Shown: positions 1 to 10,034 of the stretch, piece after piece
Position numbering within the stretch: position 1 is the stretch's first letter
Layout: every line of letters starts with the position of its first letter
Assembly: GCA_035353175.1 (NCBI GenBank)
Contig: DAOPZC010000011.1
Coordinates: forward strand, 28,550 to 92,549
Direction of reading: 5' to 3'
DNA from: DAOPZC01 sp035353175
GTDB lineage: Bacteria; Verrucomicrobiota; Kiritimatiellia; RFP12; UBA1067
Length of the DNA stretch: 64,000 bases
Program-made: the position numbers and the translations under genes
Notes under the pieces: generated by a model
Database searches by the model: none
What the model saw: only the letters and a program-made list of their open reading frames with translations
What the model was told of the DNA's origin: nothing

Positions 1-431
1 AATGGCGCCTCCGTCGTGCGCCGCAAAAAAACCGCAATAGTTTGCGCTTCTTTGCCCGCTGATTCAAGGCTAATCATGAAAAAGCCGGACGGCGGCGGGA
101 ATAATTGGAGAAAAAGCAGATTCCAAACCGCCCCTCGCACACTAATGAAGGGCAAACAAACCGCCGCCTTGCCCCCGCCGCCGCCGCCCAGACCGACACA
201 AAGACACTCAAAACACGATTTTTGGCGCAAAAAGGGCCTTGATTTCATTTTTTTTCGTATTTCTCTCTTTTACGCTTGAAATCGCAGAGGAAAACCGAAA
301 AAATATGCGTTTCTAATAGCCCCAAAAAAGGCTTTTAATGTGCCGGACGAAGGTGCCCGGCTGAAACCGGCGAGCCTTTTAACAGAAGAAGGCGCCGGAG
401 CGAAGACCAAGGTGACAAGGAGTCCAAGATC
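1..431. other. Non-coding stretch upstream of fusA
   Basis: I find no convincing gene here. A short frame at 16-279 has low-complexity proline- and arginine-rich content and no good ribosome site, so I do not call it. The stretch becomes T-rich around 240-275 and ends in a Shine-Dalgarno AAGGAG about 10 bases before the fusA start. A promoter for fusA probably lies here, but no hexamer pair stood out. Confidence 0.5.
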
Positions 432-2516
<2,085 letters not shown>

Positions 2517-2540
2517 GCGCCTGCCCGCTTCACACGCGAA

Positions 2541-2576
2541 AAAAGGCCGCCCCGCAACGGGCGGCCTTTTTTGTTC
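2541..2576 (+). terminator. Rho-independent terminator of fusA
   Basis: A perfect 12-base stem (AAAAGGCCGCCC paired with GGGCGGCCTTTT) with a 6-base loop is followed by a T run, 25 bases after the fusA stop. The stem's own A and T ends make it potentially bidirectional, so it may also stop the convergent hsp20 transcript. Confidence 0.9.
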
Positions 2577-2585
2577 CAAGGGCCC

Positions 2586-3098
2586 TCACTGCGCGCTGAC
2601 CTCGATGCGCTTGCGCTGGGCCTTGACCTGCTCCGTCTTCGGCAGCGTCAGCGTCAACACGCCTTTCTTGAACTGGGCCTTGGCGTTCTCGCGGTCCACC
2701 CCCTCCGGCAAGGCGAAGGTGCGGCAGAATTGGCCATAGCTCATCTCCGAGACGTGATAGTCGCGCCGTTTTTCCTCGTGCTCGCGCCGCTTCTCGCCCC
2801 GGATCGTCAGCGTGTGCCCTTCGAGACTGACCTCGATGTCCTTCTCATCCATCCCCGGCAGCTCCGCCTTGACGCGGAACTCGTCGTCCGATTCCGACAC
2901 TTCGAAACCGGGCGAGCCCGTCAGCCATTTGGCCTCGCGCCGCATCAGCGGCCCGGAGGGGAACATCTCTTCGAACCCTTCAAAGAAGTCCTCGAACAGG
3001 TCGTCCATCCGCCTGTGCAACAGATCGACCGCCTGACTCTTGCGCCGCTCCGGCACCAGGCCTTCGTCTCTCCTTCTCCAAGGTCGCAGATCTTTCAT
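2586..3098 (-). CDS. Small heat-shock protein (Hsp20/alpha-crystallin)
   Basis: This is an ATP-independent holdase chaperone that binds unfolding proteins. The 170-residue product carries a central alpha-crystallin domain with the typical ELPGMDEKDIEVSLEG strand and the conserved late motif A-x-F-K-K-G-V-L-T-L-T-L-P. A basic, glutamate-rich N-terminal arm precedes the domain. The start was placed at 3098 because AGGAGG lies 5 bases upstream, although the frame stays open for 17 more codons. It is convergent with fusA and has its own upstream region. It is a distant paralogue of the tandem hsp20 pair near 62 kb, but no sigma-54 site like theirs is visible here. Confidence 0.93.
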   Translation of the reverse strand: MKDLRPWRRRDEGLVPERRKSQAVDLLHRRMDDLFEDFFEGFEEMFPSGPLMRREAKWLTGSPGFEVSESDDEFRVKAELPGMDEKDIEVSLEGHTLTIRGEKRREHEEKRRDYHVSEMSYGQFCRTFALPEGVDRENAKAQFKKGVLTLTLPKTEQVKAQRKRIEVSAQ

Positions 3099-3121
3099 GG
3101 CGATCCTCCTTTCTTGAATCC

Positions 3122-3147
3122 GGTTGCCGCGGCTATGCCGAGCAACC
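3122..3147 (-). promoter_or_regulatory. Hairpin in the hsp20 leader
   Basis: The inverted repeat GGTTGC...GCAACC with inner CGGC/GCCG pairing lies 24-49 bases before the hsp20 start codon. It does not cover the Shine-Dalgarno site, so a classic RNA thermometer is not obvious. The A+T-rich stretch at 3165-3230 upstream of it probably holds the promoter, but I cannot name hexamers. The structural reading is tentative. Confidence 0.25.
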
Positions 3148-3339
3148 ACCTCTACTCAAGCATCAAGGATACCAAACCACCTATAAAAGTTCTTACCTTA
3201 TTGATATATAGATATTTAAGACCTAACCTTGAGCGCCGCGGACGGCCCCGGATAGAGTCATATTGACGCATATTCCACGACCTCAAAAGAACATTTTGTC
3301 ACGGGCCTGAGTGCCGGCGTCCGCATCACTCGGGCCGCG

Positions 3340-3990
3340 TCATCCGGGAGGAGCCGGCGGCGGCAGGTGGCGCTCCACCCAGGCCACGATTTCGCGGCCG
3401 ACATCGAGCTTGCTCTGCAGCGGCAGCGACCGCGGATCCTCGGCAACCGCGATGAAGGTCACCCGGTTGGTATCCACCGCGAAGCCGGCGTCCGGCCGGG
3501 TCACGTCGTTCGCGACGATCAGGTCGAGGCCCTTCGCCTCCAGCTTGCGCTGAGCCTCCGCCAGCGGATCGCCCGTCTCGGCCGCGAACCCCACGAAAAG
3601 CCGATGCGCCTTGAGCGGGCGAACCGTCTTCAGGATATCGGGGTTGGGCTCCAATTCGATCACCGGCGCCATGGCCGCCTTCTTGAGCTTGGTCTCGCTC
3701 ACCTGCCGGGGACGCCAGTCGGCCACGGCGGCCGACATGACCAGCGCATCCTGGTCGGGGAGCAGCCGCCGGATCGCGGCGAGCATGTCGCGCGCGCTCA
3801 CCACGTCCACGCGGACCACGCCCTGCGGCGTCGCCAGGGAGACGGGGCCGGCGACCAGCGTGACGGCGTGCCCGCGCTCTGCGGCGGCCTGCGCGACCGC
3901 GAAACCCATCTTGCCCGTCGAGCGGTTGCTGAGGAAGCGGACCGGGTCGAGGTGCTCGCGCGTGGGGCCCGCGGTGATGAGGATTTTCAT
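3340..3990 (-). CDS. coaB: Phosphopantothenate-cysteine ligase (CoaB), single domain
   Basis: It joins cysteine to 4'-phosphopantothenate in coenzyme A synthesis, using a nucleotide triphosphate. The 216-residue product begins directly with the CoaB fold (KILITAGPTREHLDPVR) and has the expected NRSTGKMG, TKLKK, FVGFAAET and ANDVTRPDAGF motifs. Most bacteria fuse CoaC (the flavin decarboxylase) to the N-terminus of CoaB. Here that half is absent and the next gene upstream is divergent, so CoaC must be encoded elsewhere. The start at 3990 is the first methionine of the conserved domain. Its ribosome site is weak, and the longer frame adds only unrelated residues. Confidence 0.9.
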   Translation of the reverse strand: MKILITAGPTREHLDPVRFLSNRSTGKMGFAVAQAAAERGHAVTLVAGPVSLATPQGVVRVDVVSARDMLAAIRRLLPDQDALVMSAAVADWRPRQVSETKLKKAAMAPVIELEPNPDILKTVRPLKAHRLFVGFAAETGDPLAEAQRKLEAKGLDLIVANDVTRPDAGFAVDTNRVTFIAVAEDPRSLPLQSKLDVGREIVAWVERHLPPPAPPG

Positions 3991-4014
3991 GGGTTTTATG
4001 TTACACGGTTTACA

Positions 4015-4044
4015 TTGACAATTCAACATGGGGGTTGTGATAAT
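4015..4044 (+). promoter_or_regulatory. Sigma-70-type promoter for the transporter-kinase pair
   Basis: A consensus TTGACA (4015-4020) is separated by 18 bases from GATAAT (4039-4044), a five-of-six match to TATAAT. It lies in the gap between the divergent coaB and transporter genes, with an expected leader of about 115 bases. Confidence 0.7.
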
Positions 4045-4167
4045 AGCCCGCACAATAAGTCAGTGGCACAGGCGTGGGCCGCGGGCAAGCGCTTTGCAGG
4101 GCCACCGCCAACGGGCCGGAAAACAGCGCGGCGCGCATCAGCGTGCGCCGCAACAAGGGAGCAGGGT

Positions 4168-5391
4168 ATGCCGAACACGATGCCGATGGGGACGCGCGTC
4201 AAACTGAGCGCGATGATGTTCTTGCAGTTCATGATGTTTGCTGTTTTCTGGGGCGCGCTGGCCACCTATGTGACGAACAACAAGTGGGACGCCATGAAGC
4301 CGTGGATCCTCAGCACCATGCCGCTCGGCGCGCTGGCCTCCCCGGTGATCGGCATGATCGCAGACCGCTTCTTCAACAGCGAGAAGGTGCTGGCCTTCTC
4401 GAACCTGCTGTGCGGCCTGATGCTCTTCATGGCCGGACGCGCCACGACCGGCACGGAAGTCTTCATCTATCTGCTGATCGCGCTGCTCTTCTACATGCCG
4501 ACGTGGAGTCTCACCGCGTCGATCGCCATGGCCAACAGCCCGGCCGAGCAGTTCCCCCAGATCCGCGTCTTCGGCTCGATCGGCTGGGTGGCCTCGATGG
4601 TGTTCAGCATTGTAGCGCTCAAGGCGTTCGGCGCGAACATCGACGGCACGTCGATTCCCTTCTACTGCGGCGCGGGCGTCGCGGTGATCGGCGCGGCGGT
4701 CGCCCTGCTCTGCCCGCCCACGCCGCCCAAGGGCAAGGGCCAGCCGCTCTCGGTGGTCGACGCGCTGGGCCTGCGTGCCGTGTCGCTGATGAAGGACAAG
4801 AACTTCGCGATCTTCATGCTGGTCTCGTTCGTGGCGATGATCCCCTTCAACATCCACTTCGCGTTCCTCTCCGACTTCCTCGCGGCCAAGGGCTTCAAGC
4901 TGCTGACGGCGACCAACTACATCGGCCAGGCGGCGGAGATGGGCTTCATGCTGCTGGTGACCGTGGCGATGCGCAAGTTCGGCGTGAAGTGGTCCATCGT
5001 CGCGGGCCTCGCCGCCATGGTGGTCCGCTACGGGGCCTACTATCTGGGTGCGGGCGACATGCTGCCGGCGATCTACGTGGGCATCCTCGTGCACGGCATC
5101 ATCTTCGGGTTCTTCATCGTGGGCGGCCAGATCTTCGTGGGCAAATCGGCGCCAGCCGACATGCAGAGCCAGGCGCAGGGCTTCTACGGCCTGATGACCT
5201 TCGGCTTCGGCTCCCTCATCGGCACCTTCGCGAACAACGGCCTGATCAACTTCTTCACCAAGCGCAATGCCGCCGGCGTGCTGGAAGGCTCGTGGGACAA
5301 GGTGTGGCTGGTGACGCTGGCGTGCTCGCTCGTCCTGCTGGTCGTCATGGCGGTTTTCTTCAACCCGAAGCTTGAGGAAAAGAAAGCTTAG
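4168..5391 (+). CDS. MFS transporter of the nucleoside:H+ symporter type
   Basis: This is an inner-membrane importer predicted to use proton symport. The 407-residue product is almost entirely hydrophobic, with about 12 helices. It shows the family-like stretches ATYVTNNKWDAMKPWIL, GMIADRFFNSEKVLAFS after helix 2, and PQIRVFGSIGWV. This pattern resembles Nuc_H_symport (NupG/XapB) proteins. The start at 4168 was chosen for the AAGGGAG site just upstream; the open frame extends far 5' but is not coding there. The stop is 2 bases before the FGGY kinase start, so the two are translationally coupled. Such pairing suggests import followed by phosphorylation of one substrate. Many relatives annotated as nucleoside carriers may move sugars, so the substrate is undecided. 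Confidence 0.85.
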   Translation: MPNTMPMGTRVKLSAMMFLQFMMFAVFWGALATYVTNNKWDAMKPWILSTMPLGALASPVIGMIADRFFNSEKVLAFSNLLCGLMLFMAGRATTGTEVFIYLLIALLFYMPTWSLTASIAMANSPAEQFPQIRVFGSIGWVASMVFSIVALKAFGANIDGTSIPFYCGAGVAVIGAAVALLCPPTPPKGKGQPLSVVDALGLRAVSLMKDKNFAIFMLVSFVAMIPFNIHFAFLSDFLAAKGFKLLTATNYIGQAAEMGFMLLVTVAMRKFGVKWSIVAGLAAMVVRYGAYYLGAGDMLPAIYVGILVHGIIFGFFIVGGQIFVGKSAPADMQSQAQGFYGLMTFGFGSLIGTFANNGLINFFTKRNAAGVLEGSWDKVWLVTLACSLVLLVVMAVFFNPKLEEKKA

Positions 5392-5393
5392 CC

Positions 5394-6899
5394 ATGGCAC
5401 GTTATCTCCTCGGGGTCGACAACGGCGGCACGATGTCCAAAGCGGCGGTCTTCACGGAAGACGGCCGCGAGCTGTCCGCGTCCGGTCGCAAGGTCGAGAT
5501 CCTTGAGCCGCACCCCGGGTGGTCGGAACGCGACATGGACGCCATGTGGCGCGGCACCGCCGAAGCCATCCGCGAGGCGGTCGCGGCGTCGGGCGTGGAC
5601 GCGGCGGAGATCGTTTGCGTCGCCTGCGCCGGCCACGGCAACGGGCTCTACCTGATCGATGCGGACGGCCACCCCGTCCGCAACGGCATCAACTCCATGG
5701 ACAGCCGCGCGGAGGGCATCATCGCGCAGTGGAGGGCGGAGGGCGTTGACGCGCGCGCCCTGCCCAAGACCGCGCAGTGCATCTGGCCCGCGCAGCCGAA
5801 CGCCCTGCTGGCGTGGCTGCGCGACCACGAGCCCGAATCCGTCACGCGCGCCTCTGCGGTGCTGATGGCCAAGGACTTCATCCGTTTCATGCTCACCGGC
5901 GAGGCGAAGATGGAACTCACGGACATGAGCGGGACGAGTCTCATGAACGTGGTCACCGGCCGCTACGACGACGCGGTGCTGGCGCTCTTCGGCATCCCCG
6001 AGATGAAGCGCCTGCTGCCGCCGCTCGTGAAGACGGCGGACCTCTGCGGCGCCGTCACGGCGGCGGCCGCCGCCGCAACCGGTCTCAAAGCCGGCACGCC
6101 CGTGGCCGGCGGCATGTTCGACATCGACGCCTGCGGCCTGGCCTCCGGCTGCGTGGACGAGCGCCAATTCGTGATGGTGGCCGGCACGTGGGGCAACAAC
6201 CAGTACATCGCGCGGCAGCCGCTCGTCGATAAGGGGCTCTTCATGACCTCCTGCTACAGCATGCCGGGCTGGTACCTGATGCTCGAAGGCAGCCCCACAG
6301 GCGCCGGCAACCTGGAGTGGTTCATCGGCGAATTCCTCGGCGATAAAAAAGAGCTGCTTCGGCGCGAAGGGCAAGGGTCGGTCTATGCGTGGTCCGATGC
6401 GGCCGTCGCCGCGAAGGTTCCGCGGGAAAACGACCCGCTCTTCCTGCCCTTCCTCTATGGCTCGAACGTCGGCTATCCGGCCAAAGCCTGCTTTCTCGGG
6501 CTCGAAAGCCGACACACGCGCGAGGACGTGCTGCGCTCGGTTTACGAAGGGTGCATTTTCTCGCACAACACCCACCTGCAGCGGCTCTACGCCTTCCGTT
6601 CAAAGCCGGACGTCATCCGGCTGACCGGGGGTGCGGCGCGCAGCACGGTGTGGTCGCAGATGTCGGCGGATATCTTTCAGGTCCCGGTCGAGATCCCCGA
6701 CGGCACCGAGCTCGGCGCGCTGGGCGCCGCGGTCGCGGCGGCCGTGGCCAGCGGCATCTACCCCTCTTTCGAGACCGCCGTGGCGTCCATGACCCGTGTC
6801 GCGAGGCGCCACGAGCCCGACGCCGCGCGCCGCGACATCTACGCGCTGCGGTACGCCAAGTACCTCAAGGCGGTCTCCGCCTTGCGCGAGTATTTCTAA
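5394..6899 (+). CDS. FGGY-family carbohydrate kinase, L-xylulose kinase-like
   Basis: It is predicted to phosphorylate a pentulose or related sugar with ATP. The 501-residue length fits FGGY kinases. The N-terminal half opens with a phosphate-binding loop (LLGVDNGGTMSKAAVF). The C-terminal half has the ATP-binding signature RLTGGAARSTVWSQM followed by ELGALGAAVAAAVASG. The probable catalytic aspartate is in GGMFDIDACGLASG. The overall pattern is closest to LyxK-type L-xylulose kinases. It starts 2 bases after the transporter stop, so transporter and kinase form a compact uptake-and-trap operon. No isomerase, epimerase or aldolase of the pathway lies beside them. Specificity is inferred from general resemblance only. 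Confidence 0.85.
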   Translation: MARYLLGVDNGGTMSKAAVFTEDGRELSASGRKVEILEPHPGWSERDMDAMWRGTAEAIREAVAASGVDAAEIVCVACAGHGNGLYLIDADGHPVRNGINSMDSRAEGIIAQWRAEGVDARALPKTAQCIWPAQPNALLAWLRDHEPESVTRASAVLMAKDFIRFMLTGEAKMELTDMSGTSLMNVVTGRYDDAVLALFGIPEMKRLLPPLVKTADLCGAVTAAAAAATGLKAGTPVAGGMFDIDACGLASGCVDERQFVMVAGTWGNNQYIARQPLVDKGLFMTSCYSMPGWYLMLEGSPTGAGNLEWFIGEFLGDKKELLRREGQGSVYAWSDAAVAAKVPRENDPLFLPFLYGSNVGYPAKACFLGLESRHTREDVLRSVYEGCIFSHNTHLQRLYAFRSKPDVIRLTGGAARSTVWSQMSADIFQVPVEIPDGTELGALGAAVAAAVASGIYPSFETAVASMTRVARRHEPDAARRDIYALRYAKYLKAVSALREYF

Positions 6900-6941
6900 G
6901 CGAACGGCACGCGGGCCACGCCCGCAGAAGGAGAAAAGATC

Positions 6942-7910
6942 ATGGAGAACCGCACACAGTGCCCCATCTGCCGTACGACGAACGTCGCGCACACGGGCGC
7001 CGGGTCCAACACATCCGAAATCCACTGCCCCAGATGCGGGCGTTTCCAGATCCAGACGCTGGCCGAAACCCAGCTCATGAACAGCCCGCCGGCCTTCCCG
7101 CCGCAACACCTGCTTTCAGGCCTTTGCCGGAACACGTGGGAAATCCTGGGCGAGCGGCTGCTGATCACCGTCGACCTGTTCAAATCCTGGGCCGAGCTCG
7201 ACAAAGCCGCGAAAATCGCCGTGCCGCGCGACACCGACGTGGCCACCAAAAGCGACTACCTACTCCGATATCTCCGCCGCCGCTCGAAGTCGCTCGCCGA
7301 CGCGGTTCCGCTCACGCCGGCTGAGCTCGCGGTCGGGTTCTGCACCAACAAGAACGAGCTGCTTTTCTGCCTGCGCTACTTGGCCGCCAAAGGCCTCGTC
7401 GAGGAAGACACCGTCCAGCGCAAAGGCCAGCAGCAGGGCGGCGGCCTCACGTACAGCCTCACGCCCGCCGGCTGGGCCACGCTCGACACCGCGCGTTCCC
7501 CCGCCTCCCCGCCTCTCGCCGCCGTCGCCTTGTCGCTCGACAAAGAGAGCGACACCGTCTGGACGCAAGGCCTGTCGGCGGGCATCCAGACCGCAGGCTA
7601 TACGGCGGTCCGCCTCGACAGCCGCGAACACGCCAACAAAGTGACCGACGAGCTGATCGTCGACCTGCGCCGCGCCGCGATCGTGGTGGCGGATCTCACC
7701 GGCCAGTCGCCGCTCGCCTTTTTCGAGGCGGGCCTCGCCATCGGGCACGGCAAGCCGGTCTTCTGGACCTGCGAAGAAAGCGAGGCGCGTGACAAAAAGC
7801 TCTTTCTCGAGACGCGCCAGTACGTGGTCACCACCTGGACGCGCGACAAGCTCGACGATTTCGCGCGCCGTCTAGCGCAGCGCATTGAAGCCGCGATCGG
7901 ACGTCCGTAA
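6942..7910 (+). CDS. Zinc-ribbon/winged-helix protein with a C-terminal deoxyribosyltransferase-like (TIR-like fold) domain
   Basis: I do not know a named function. Three parts are visible in 322 residues. A zinc ribbon has C7-x2-C10 and C29-x2-C32. A middle helical part looks like a winged helix at about 115-185 (PAELAVGFCTNKNELLFCLR, then a TPAG wing). The C-terminal domain at about 190-322 has the nucleoside 2-deoxyribosyltransferase/TIR-like pattern: alternating strands, IVVADLTGQSPLAFFEAGLA with a candidate catalytic glutamate in FFEAG, then GKPVFWTC and ETRQYVVTTW. That domain family is linked to nucleotide or NAD cleavage and is common in defence and signalling proteins. An AGAAGGAG site precedes the start, 42 bases after the kinase gene. 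It may be a nucleotide-sensing regulator or a defence effector; both are inference. Confidence 0.75.
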   Translation: MENRTQCPICRTTNVAHTGAGSNTSEIHCPRCGRFQIQTLAETQLMNSPPAFPPQHLLSGLCRNTWEILGERLLITVDLFKSWAELDKAAKIAVPRDTDVATKSDYLLRYLRRRSKSLADAVPLTPAELAVGFCTNKNELLFCLRYLAAKGLVEEDTVQRKGQQQGGGLTYSLTPAGWATLDTARSPASPPLAAVALSLDKESDTVWTQGLSAGIQTAGYTAVRLDSREHANKVTDELIVDLRRAAIVVADLTGQSPLAFFEAGLAIGHGKPVFWTCEESEARDKKLFLETRQYVVTTWTRDKLDDFARRLAQRIEAAIGRP

Positions 7911-7925
7911 GCCGGAGACTCCGGT

Positions 7926-8660
7926 TCACTTCTCGGGCCACGCCTCCAGGGCCGCCTCCGCAAAAGCGGCGAGGTCGGGATAGCAAAGCGTGGCGACGCG
8001 GTCGAGCGGCGTCGGCTGGGCGTTGACAATCACCAGCTCGCCGCCCGCGCGCACCGTCAACGGCGGAACCGACGCGGCCGGATGCACGGTCAGCGAGGAG
8101 CCGAGCACGAGCATCAGGTCGGCCTTCTGCGCCAGCGCCACCGCGCCCTCGAACGCGCGCTCCGGCAGCATCTCCCCGAAAAAAGTGATGTCGGGCTTGT
8201 AGGCCTCGCCGCAGTGTTCGCAGCGCGGCACGTCGGTCTTTTCCAACAGGGCGCAGATCGCGGCGAACGTTTTTTCGCGGCCGCAGCCGAAGCAGTGGTG
8301 CAGGACCGGCGAGCCGTGCACTTCGTACACCGTCCGCGAACCCGCCTTCTGGTGCAGCATGTCGATATTCTGCGTGATCACGCCTTTGACGAGGCCCGCC
8401 CGCTCCAAGCTCGCGACCGCGCGATGGACGGGGCCGGGCCTGAAGCGCTTGAGGCCGTAGACCAGCTCCCGGCAGCCCTTGTAGTACACCGAGGGATCGC
8501 GCCGGAACCAGTCGATGTCGAAAATGCGTTCGGCATCCGGCTGTTTGTAGAGGCCCTGCGGGCCGCGGAAATCCGGAATGCCGCAGAGCGTCGACACGCC
8601 CGCCCCCGTAAAGACCGCGACACATCGGGCCCGTCCGATTTTTTCGATGACCCGCCGCAT
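7926..8660 (-). CDS. cobB: NAD-dependent protein deacylase (Sir2 family)
   Basis: It removes acyl groups from lysines using NAD, giving nicotinamide and O-acyl-ADP-ribose. The 244-residue protein has the sirtuin set: FTGAGVSTLCGIPDFRG at 17-33, TQNID at 96-100, the catalytic histidine H115 in YEVHGSP, zinc cysteines C123/C126 and C147/C150, and GSSLTVHPA for NAD binding. The start is placed at 8660, at the MRRVIEK methionine. The frame stays open upstream, but only inside the preceding oxidoreductase gene, which ends 11 bases away. The close spacing suggests co-transcription with that gene. It converges on the zinc-ribbon/NDT-like gene with only 15 bases between the stops. Confidence 0.92.
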   Translation of the reverse strand: MRRVIEKIGRARCVAVFTGAGVSTLCGIPDFRGPQGLYKQPDAERIFDIDWFRRDPSVYYKGCRELVYGLKRFRPGPVHRAVASLERAGLVKGVITQNIDMLHQKAGSRTVYEVHGSPVLHHCFGCGREKTFAAICALLEKTDVPRCEHCGEAYKPDITFFGEMLPERAFEGAVALAQKADLMLVLGSSLTVHPAASVPPLTVRAGGELVIVNAQPTPLDRVATLCYPDLAAFAEAALEAWPEK

Positions 8661-8671
8661 GGCCGCCCCCG

Positions 8672-9964
8672 CTACGCCAGCGACCACGGGCCGCGCATCG
8701 CGCGCGTCAGCAGCCGGTTGGCCATGGCGTCGTCCGCGAAGCGTTCCTGCACCGGGTCCCAGTCCAGCCGGCGCTGTAGCTGCATCGCGATGTTGCCGAT
8801 GTTGCAGAGGTTGGTCGTCTTGTGGCCGATCGCCAGATCCGACACCGGCCGCTCGCGCGACTTCACGCACTCGATCCAGTTGCCGAAGTGGTCGCGGCTC
8901 TTGTACAGGTGCGTCTCGCCGTCGCCGATCTGCTCCTTGAGGATGCCCTCGGGGTCGGACTTCAGCTTGCCGCGCGACACGTCGAGCGTGCCCTTGTCGC
9001 CGCGGAAAATGATGTTGCCGTCATACACGCCGTCGGTGCGCGTGCGCATCCGCATCGTCACCCCGTTCGCGTAGGTGTAGCGCACGTCCACGCGCGTCGG
9101 CGCCGTGAAGAGCCCGCTGCCCGGGAAGACGCCGTGCCCCTCCACCGCCACCGGCCCCGACTCGTCCATGCCCAGCGCCCACTGCGCGATGTCGAGGTAG
9201 TGCGCGCCCCAGTTGGTGGTCTGGCCGCCCGCGTAGTCCAGAACGTATCGGAACTGGTAGTGCGTGCGCTGCGAGGTGTAGGGCGCGTACGGCGCCGGCC
9301 CCAGCCAGAAGTCGTAGTCCAACCCCTCCGGCACAGCCTCGGGCTTCCACGTGGCGCCCACGTAGCGGTTGTTCGCCGGAATCAGCACGTCGATCTGCTT
9401 GACCGTGCCCAGCCGACCGTTGCGGATCAGCTCCGCGGCGCGGTGGAACCCCTCGGACGAGCGCTGCATCGTGCCGGTCTGCCCTACGCGCTTGTGCTTG
9501 CGCAGCTCTTCGACCAGCACCCGCCCCTCGCGGACCGTCAGCGTCAGCGGCTTCTCCACGAAGACGTCCTTGCCGTTGCGGATCGCGTCGATCGCCGGGA
9601 TCGCGTGCCAGCTGTCCGGCGTCGCCACCGTGATCAGGTCGATGTCCTTGGCGCGCGTGACCTCGCGGAAGTCGCCGGTCATGCGGCAGTCCTGCGTGCC
9701 GTACTTCTCGTTGATGATCTTGGCCGCGCGCCGCTGGTGGTGGCGGTCGACGTCCGCCACCGCCACGATGCGCACCGTGTCGCGCCCCAGCATCTGCGAA
9801 ATGTGCGAAAGCCCCATGCCGCCCACGCCCACGCAAGCCACCGTCAGCACCTTGGACGGAGCGTTCTGCCCCAACACCGATGCCGGGATGATCGTCGGAA
9901 ACGCCGCGGCCGCACCGGCCGCCAGTCCCGCGTTCTTCACAAATCCACGCCGTGTCACATTCAT
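8672..9964 (-). CDS. Gfo/Idh/MocA-family oxidoreductase, Tat-exported
   Basis: This is an NAD(P)-dependent sugar or inositol dehydrogenase-like enzyme. The 430-residue protein begins with a twin-arginine signal (NVTRRGFVKNAGLAAGAAAA), so it should be exported folded with its cofactor. The Rossmann motif is VACVGVGGMGLSHI, and the family signature EKPLTL holds the catalytic lysine. Typical later features are YDFWLGPAPYAPY and GAHYLDIAQWALG. The start at 9964 is favoured over a longer frame because GAGG lies about 8 bases upstream and the signal begins there. PVC genomes carry many such exported paralogues, whose substrates are largely unassigned. A second copy is at 56517. Confidence 0.92.
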   Translation of the reverse strand: MNVTRRGFVKNAGLAAGAAAAFPTIIPASVLGQNAPSKVLTVACVGVGGMGLSHISQMLGRDTVRIVAVADVDRHHQRRAAKIINEKYGTQDCRMTGDFREVTRAKDIDLITVATPDSWHAIPAIDAIRNGKDVFVEKPLTLTVREGRVLVEELRKHKRVGQTGTMQRSSEGFHRAAELIRNGRLGTVKQIDVLIPANNRYVGATWKPEAVPEGLDYDFWLGPAPYAPYTSQRTHYQFRYVLDYAGGQTTNWGAHYLDIAQWALGMDESGPVAVEGHGVFPGSGLFTAPTRVDVRYTYANGVTMRMRTRTDGVYDGNIIFRGDKGTLDVSRGKLKSDPEGILKEQIGDGETHLYKSRDHFGNWIECVKSRERPVSDLAIGHKTTNLCNIGNIAMQLQRRLDWDPVQERFADDAMANRLLTRAMRGPWSLA

Positions 9965-9995
9965 CTCGATATCCTCAATCTGCTGTTTGCGTTTT

Positions 9996-10033
9996 GCCCG
10001 CCTCGCAAAACAGGGCGGGCTTGGGGCCCCGCC
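9996..10033. repeat. GC-rich inverted repeat between two genes
   Basis: GCCCGCC (9996-10002) pairs with GGCGGGC (10014-10020) around an AT-rich loop. It is followed by the self-complementary GGGGCCCC and GCCCC. No T tract follows on either strand, so it is not a clear terminator. It looks like a small intergenic repeat, but no second copy was noticed in this window. Confidence 0.35.
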
Positions 10034-10034
10034 C

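Noticed and set aside
16..279. Open frame of 87 codons at the window start
   Set aside because: Proline- and arginine-rich low-complexity product, poor ribosome site and no family pattern; more likely upstream DNA of fusA.
4064..4078. TGGCAC upstream of the MFS transporter gene as a sigma-54 site
   Set aside because: At the required 10-base spacing the -12 position reads GG, not GC, and a good sigma-70 promoter lies just upstream.
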